From Planctomycetota bacterium (GTDB lineage Bacteria; Planctomycetota; UBA1135; UBA2386), in the NCBI GenBank assembly GCA_947455805.1, contig CANGSN010000006.1:1-20439 (forward strand): a stretch of DNA of 20,439 bases, in the 5' to 3' direction. The notes under the pieces were generated by a model that ran no database searches, was not told where the DNA came from, and saw nothing but the letters and a program-made list of their open reading frames with translations. This document shows, in pieces, positions 13,612 to 20,439 of this stretch. The position numbers and the translations under genes were made by a program. Numbering within the stretch: the stretch's first letter is position 1; each line of letters begins with the position of its first letter.

Positions 13612-14435
13612 TGCTCCGCCGCCGCCCCATGCTCTACGCGCTCGCCGCTGTCGCCGCCGCCGCCCTCGGCCTGTTCGCCGTCGTCGCGTGGATCCAGGCG
13701 ACGCGGATCTACCGCTTCGATCAGACTGCCAGCACGCCAACCGCCGCGGGCCTGCCGACGGTGCGCGCGGTGCGCTTCCGCAGCGAAGACGGCCACGAGG
13801 TCGCCGCCTGGATCGCGCCGCCGGCCGCCGGCAAGCCGCTGCTGCTGAGCTTCTGCGGCAACTTCACCAACGTCGCCGGCTCGGCCGCGCGCCTGGCCCC
13901 GCTGCTGGCACAAGGCCACGGCCTGGCGATGCTCGTCTACCGCGGCTCGTCGGGCGAAGGCGGCGTGCCGAGCGAAGAGGCGTTCGCCGCCGACGCGCGC
14001 GCTCTCTACGACCAGCTCGATGCGCTGCTCGGCGTGGCGGTGCCGCCGCAACGCCGCGTGCTGCATGGCTTCAGCCTCGGCAGTTCGGTCGCTGCAGGCC
14101 TCGCCAAGGACCGCGCTGCGGCCGGGCTCGTGCTCGAGGCGACGTTCGATCGCTGCTGTCGGTACTACACGCAGCGCTTCCACCTACCGATGTGCTGGCT
14201 GATGTGGCGCGAACGGCACGACGTCGTCGACAAGCTCGCTGGCGTGGCGGTGCCGAAGCTGTTCCTGCACGGCGCGAAGGATCAGGCGGTGCCGGAGGCG
14301 TGGGCGCGCGACCTGTTCGCGGCGTGCGTCGGCGAGAAGCAGTTCGTCAGCTATCCGAACGGCGAGCACGCCGACCTGATGCAGCATGGCGCGCTCGACG
14401 ACCTGGCGAAGTGGATCGCGACGCTCGTGCGTTGA
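13611..14435 (+). CDS. Membrane-anchored alpha/beta hydrolase (BEM46/YfhR-like)
   Basis: A 274-residue protein with one N-terminal membrane helix (about 8-28) and an extracytoplasmic alpha/beta-hydrolase fold. The nucleophile elbow is GFSLGS with Ser155. The acid is probably Asp224 in LFLHGAKDQAVP, and the base His253 in PNGEHADLM, giving a full triad. FCGNFTNVAG (81-90) is in the oxyanion-hole position, resembling the HGN segment of the BEM46/ABHD13/YfhR group. The substrate is unknown; esterase or peptidase-like activity is a family-level guess. It is translationally coupled to the DUF1572 gene and is the last gene of the operon. Confidence 0.88.
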   Translation: MLRRRPMLYALAAVAAAALGLFAVVAWIQATRIYRFDQTASTPTAAGLPTVRAVRFRSEDGHEVAAWIAPPAAGKPLLLSFCGNFTNVAGSAARLAPLLAQGHGLAMLVYRGSSGEGGVPSEEAFAADARALYDQLDALLGVAVPPQRRVLHGFSLGSSVAAGLAKDRAAAGLVLEATFDRCCRYYTQRFHLPMCWLMWRERHDVVDKLAGVAVPKLFLHGAKDQAVPEAWARDLFAACVGEKQFVSYPNGEHADLMQHGALDDLAKWIATLVR

Positions 14436-14491
14436 CAGTCATCGGACCGCAACGGCCCGAGAGCCGCGCAGACACCGTTGCAAAGAAGGAA

Positions 14492-14510
14492 GCTCGCCGT
14501 CGAAACGAGC
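14492..14510. other. Short hairpin in the convergent gap 14436-14589
   Basis: GCTCG at 14492-14496 pairs with CGAGC at 14506-14510 around a nine-base loop, in the 154-base gap between the hydrolase gene and the convergent gene at 14590. No T-run follows. This is the only structure I saw in the gap; it is weak evidence for a terminator. Confidence 0.2.
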
Positions 14511-14589
14511 ATGCAGCTTCGATCGGCCCGATTCGCACGAAGGCCCGCCTGAAGAGAAGCGCGACGGACCCGGCCCGAAGGCTGTGGCT

Positions 14590-15432
14590 TCAGCGGGGAA
14601 AGAGCACCGTTCGCCCGGGAACTACGTCGGCACCAAGGGAGTCCAGTAGCAGCTCCATGCGCCAGTAGTCGGCAAACTCGCCGCTGCTCATCTGTGCGCG
14701 AGGATTGTCGCCAGCCTTGATGCGAAGCTGGACGTGGCGCTGGATCGCTTCACTGCGGATCTCGTCAGACTGAGCGTTCCAGTCGCGAAGCCGCTGCTCA
14801 CGATCCGCCTGTTTGGCCGAGTGAAGCGCCTGGATCATGCCCTTCAGCCCACTGACCTTCGCTGCGTCGAAGATCACCAAGACCTTGACGACCTCACCGT
14901 TCGGAAGCCGGTGAGGATCGATTTGCATGCTTCCGCAGCCGGAGGGAATCGGTGGAGTCTCTGCCTCTTGGGGCAAGGTCCAGTAATCGCCAGCGGCGAC
15001 GCGCTCGAGGACCGCCATCTTGGTGGTCATGTCCACCAGGGCCTTCAGATCCTTCACAGGACTGGACATCCCAAGACCCGACTCGCCCAACAGCTTGTGA
15101 GTCTGGTCGATCTGCCTCGCCAAAGAACCAGTCAGTGCCTCCAGACTGGCTGACGAAAGTGGCCCGAGAGATCGCACCGTCACCACGGGAGCCTCACCAC
15201 CCGAACTGGCCCCCGCGGAGTCGGTGCTGTCAGAGCCGGCGGCTGGAGCGAATCGCATCTCGCCTTCGCCAGTTCGCGACACCGCCTTGGCCCACTCTTC
15301 GGGATCGGAGAAGAGCTGCTCCTTCCGGTCACCCGCCTGCGGTGGCACCGTCGTCGCGACGAACGCCCACCGGACCAACGCAAGGCACCCGACTGCGGCG
15401 GCCACACACAAAAGCCAAACCGGAGCTCTCAT
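14590..15432 (-). CDS. Membrane-anchored protein of unknown function
   Basis: A 280-residue protein with an N-terminal membrane anchor or signal (WLLCVAAAVGCLALVRWAFVA, here residues 6-26), then a serine/threonine/alanine-rich low-complexity stretch (about 64-82) and a helical, charged C-terminal half (about 195-255; SAKQADREQRLRDWNAQSDE). No catalytic motif was recognised. The start is secured by a strong Shine-Dalgarno AAGGAGG at 15441-15447, eight bases before the ATG. It lies 18 bases after the cysteine-rich gene, so both are cotranscribed. G+C is lower here than in the neighbouring genes. Confidence 0.72.
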   Translation of the reverse strand: MRAPVWLLCVAAAVGCLALVRWAFVATTVPPQAGDRKEQLFSDPEEWAKAVSRTGEGEMRFAPAAGSDSTDSAGASSGGEAPVVTVRSLGPLSSASLEALTGSLARQIDQTHKLLGESGLGMSSPVKDLKALVDMTTKMAVLERVAAGDYWTLPQEAETPPIPSGCGSMQIDPHRLPNGEVVKVLVIFDAAKVSGLKGMIQALHSAKQADREQRLRDWNAQSDEIRSEAIQRHVQLRIKAGDNPRAQMSSGEFADYWRMELLLDSLGADVVPGRTVLFPR

Positions 15433-15450
15433 TCTCGTCTCCTCCTTGGC

Positions 15451-16035
15451 TCAGCGAAGGCGGGGACACTGCCCGCAGGCCGCCCTCAACCGATATGTGA
15501 ATCGGAGCTGACCTCCAGAGTCCTTGACCTTCACGTCATACTCTTTCGGAGTCGCTGCACATGCAAGGTTGCCGATGATGACCGTGATCTCCACCTCACC
15601 ACCGCCCTCGAAAGGCTCACCTTGGTCTTCACCGGCCTGATTGACACCTTGGAACTTGGGAACTCCGCAGTTCCCCCCGTTCGCGCAAGGCGCCGCTACG
15701 ATCTGCACCTCCCTCGATTGGAAGATGCAGGCCTTCTTCGGTCCACAGGCGGGCCGAGGCGGCTCGCCGGCAACGGCTGGCGCGACACACTCACCGGGAG
15801 TGTCGACCGGATTCGGCGTGTTGATGATCTGCCCGGTAAAGCAAGGCTGGCTGCTTCCTTCGAAGTCGCACGGGGAGCCGAAGGGCCCCACAGCGAAGGC
15901 GACGATCGAAGGACTGCAGACGCAAGCCGGAATGGTCACGGGCGGCTGCACCAGAACAGGCAGGATCGGAGGATTGGCCGGCTCGATCAGACCTACCCCC
16001 AACAAGCCAGCGACCAAAGCCAAGGTCATCTTCAT
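15451..16035 (-). CDS. Cysteine-rich predicted secreted protein of unknown function
   Basis: A 194-residue protein with a short signal peptide (MKMTLALVAGLLGVGLIEPA) and twelve cysteines, all in the mature part: for example PACVCS, PCFTG, GPKKACIF, CANGGNCG and AACGQCP. The even number and paired spacing suggest disulfides in an extracytoplasmic protein. The C-terminal portion (GEVEITVIIGN, then KDSGGQLRFTYRLRAACGQCP) has beta-strand character. An AAGGAG at 16044-16049 eight bases before the ATG is a strong ribosome site. Upstream is an unusual CT-repeat leader region; downstream, by 18 bases, is the anchored protein. No family is recognised, and it could be a structural, adhesive or secreted effector-type protein. 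Confidence 0.75.
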   Translation of the reverse strand: MKMTLALVAGLLGVGLIEPANPPILPVLVQPPVTIPACVCSPSIVAFAVGPFGSPCDFEGSSQPCFTGQIINTPNPVDTPGECVAPAVAGEPPRPACGPKKACIFQSREVQIVAAPCANGGNCGVPKFQGVNQAGEDQGEPFEGGGEVEITVIIGNLACAATPKEYDVKVKDSGGQLRFTYRLRAACGQCPRLR

Positions 16036-16143
16036 CGTGGTATCTCCTTCACCTTCGAAAGCACATCCGGCTCTGCCCGGCGTGCCGACCGGGAGTCCTC
16101 ACCCTCGGACATCCAAGGGTTCTCACTCCCAACGTTGCGTCCC

Positions 16144-16218
16144 TTATGAGAGAGAGAGAGAGAGAGAGAGCAAGGGGCTGATGCAGATTTCTTGGTGGGC
16201 ACTGTCGACGGGGACCAT
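16144..16218 (-). CDS. Possible 24-codon leader reading frame running into a CT repeat
   Basis: On the minus strand a perfect AAGGAGG (16224-16230) stands five bases before an ATG at 16218. The frame reads MVPVDSAHQEICISPL and then alternating Leu-Ser encoded by the CT repeat, stopping at TAA immediately after it. The ribosome site is as strong as those of the two genes downstream, which is the main reason to take it seriously. The site is partly inside a seven-base-pair hairpin stem. With one more or two fewer dinucleotide units the frame would continue to 16032 and end in ATGA at the cysteine-rich gene start. It may also be a chance frame in an untranslated leader. Confidence 0.35.
   Translation of the reverse strand: MVPVDSAHQEICISPLLSLSLSLS
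16148..16170. repeat. 23-base GA/CT dinucleotide repeat
   Basis: Bases 16148-16170 are an uninterrupted GAGAGA... tract on the plus strand (eleven GA units plus one G), CT on the minus strand. It is located 113 bases upstream of the cysteine-rich gene start, within the small leader frame. Long dinucleotide tracts are rare in bacteria and prone to slippage during replication. Confidence 0.97.
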
Positions 16219-16225
16219 GCCGGCC

Positions 16226-16249
16226 TCCTTGCGAGAGGGACAGCAAGGA
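16226..16249 (-). promoter_or_regulatory. Hairpin covering the leader ribosome-binding site
   Basis: TCCTTGC at 16226-16232 is perfectly complementary to GCAAGGA at 16243-16249, with a ten-base loop. In the minus-strand RNA the 3' arm contains most of the AAGGAGG of the leader frame, so folding would hide the ribosome site. The overlap is read directly from the sequence; regulation by it is inferred. Confidence 0.4.
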
Positions 16250-16286
16250 TCGGAGATAAGGGCCACCTGAAGGACGTCGGCAAGGT

Positions 16287-16319
16287 CGCAGGAGCGAATC
16301 AGTCGCGAATGCTCCTGCG
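16287..16319 (-). terminator. Nine-base-pair hairpin downstream of the NRPS gene
   Basis: CGCAGGAGC at 16287-16295 pairs perfectly with GCTCCTGCG at 16311-16319 around a 15-base loop. It is 135 bases past the NRPS stop on the minus strand and upstream of the leader frame. There is no U-run. It may end NRPS transcription or be part of the leader of the next operon. The rest of the 419-base gap (16036-16454) shows no further gene, tRNA or promoter that I can support. Confidence 0.4.
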
Positions 16320-16454
16320 CGGGGCGAGAGACCAAGCGGCATTTGGAAGGCAGACGCGGGAGCCAATGCGGCGTGCGTCCGAGAGAAGCAGTCGGCGAGC
16401 AAGCGCGGGCACGCGTTCCTGGCGCCGTCGGAGCGAGCGGAAGAGCCGCCCCAC

Positions 16455-20439
<3,985 letters not shown>

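Noticed and set aside
12637..13740. Upstream extension of the kinase frame beyond the ATG at 12636
   Set aside because: The added part is antisense to the membrane protein and DUF1572 genes and has no sensible composition; the P-loop begins at residue 8 from the ATG, as expected.
14436..14589. tRNA or small RNA gene in the convergent gap
   Set aside because: No cloverleaf, no T-loop consensus and no good terminator were found.
16032..16283. An 83-codon minus-strand frame ending at the cysteine-rich start, taken as an independent gene
   Set aside because: Its own start has no ribosome site and its first part is low quality; only its tail after the CT repeat is of interest, as the alternate frame of the leader.

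Overview
The window is GC-rich, diderm-type bacterial chromosome. A split type II secretion/type IV pilus-type operon with a lipoprotein-like secretin, a DUF1572 protein and many secreted or anchored proteins fit Planctomycetota best. That assignment is an inference; no rRNA or other taxonomic marker is present.

Left part (1-8182): a secretion/pilus system. Eight genes run leftward, mostly with 4-14 base overlaps: GspG-type pseudopilin, GspF platform protein, two further pseudopilins, a PilM/GspL-like protein, a PilO/GspM-like protein, a PilP/GspC-like protein and the start of a secretin that leaves the window at base 1. The motor ATPase GspE is read rightward from the same short intergenic region (6407-6505), so motor and structure are transcribed divergently. 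A small secreted protein (8266-8664) follows gspE.

Middle (8716-14435): leuS, a bacterial Thg1-like 3'-5' tRNA polymerase and a small T4-Pnk-like P-loop kinase lie on the minus strand. The kinase and Thg1 genes overlap and look like an RNA end-repair pair. Divergent from them is a compact plus-strand operon of a small membrane/coiled-coil protein, a DUF1572 (DinB-like) protein and a membrane-anchored alpha/beta hydrolase.

Right part (14590-20439): all minus strand. An NRPS with C-A-T-TE domains enters from the right edge and ends at 16455. After a 419-base gap come a cysteine-rich secreted protein and an anchored protein of unknown function. The stretch with these two genes has visibly lower G+C and unusually strong Shine-Dalgarno sites. 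In the gap, a third strong Shine-Dalgarno site precedes a 24-codon reading frame that runs through a 23-base CT/GA repeat and stops just after it. Adding one repeat unit would join it to a frame ending in an ATGA overlap with the cysteine-rich gene. This possible phase-variable leader is the most unusual element in the window; it is inferred from sequence only.
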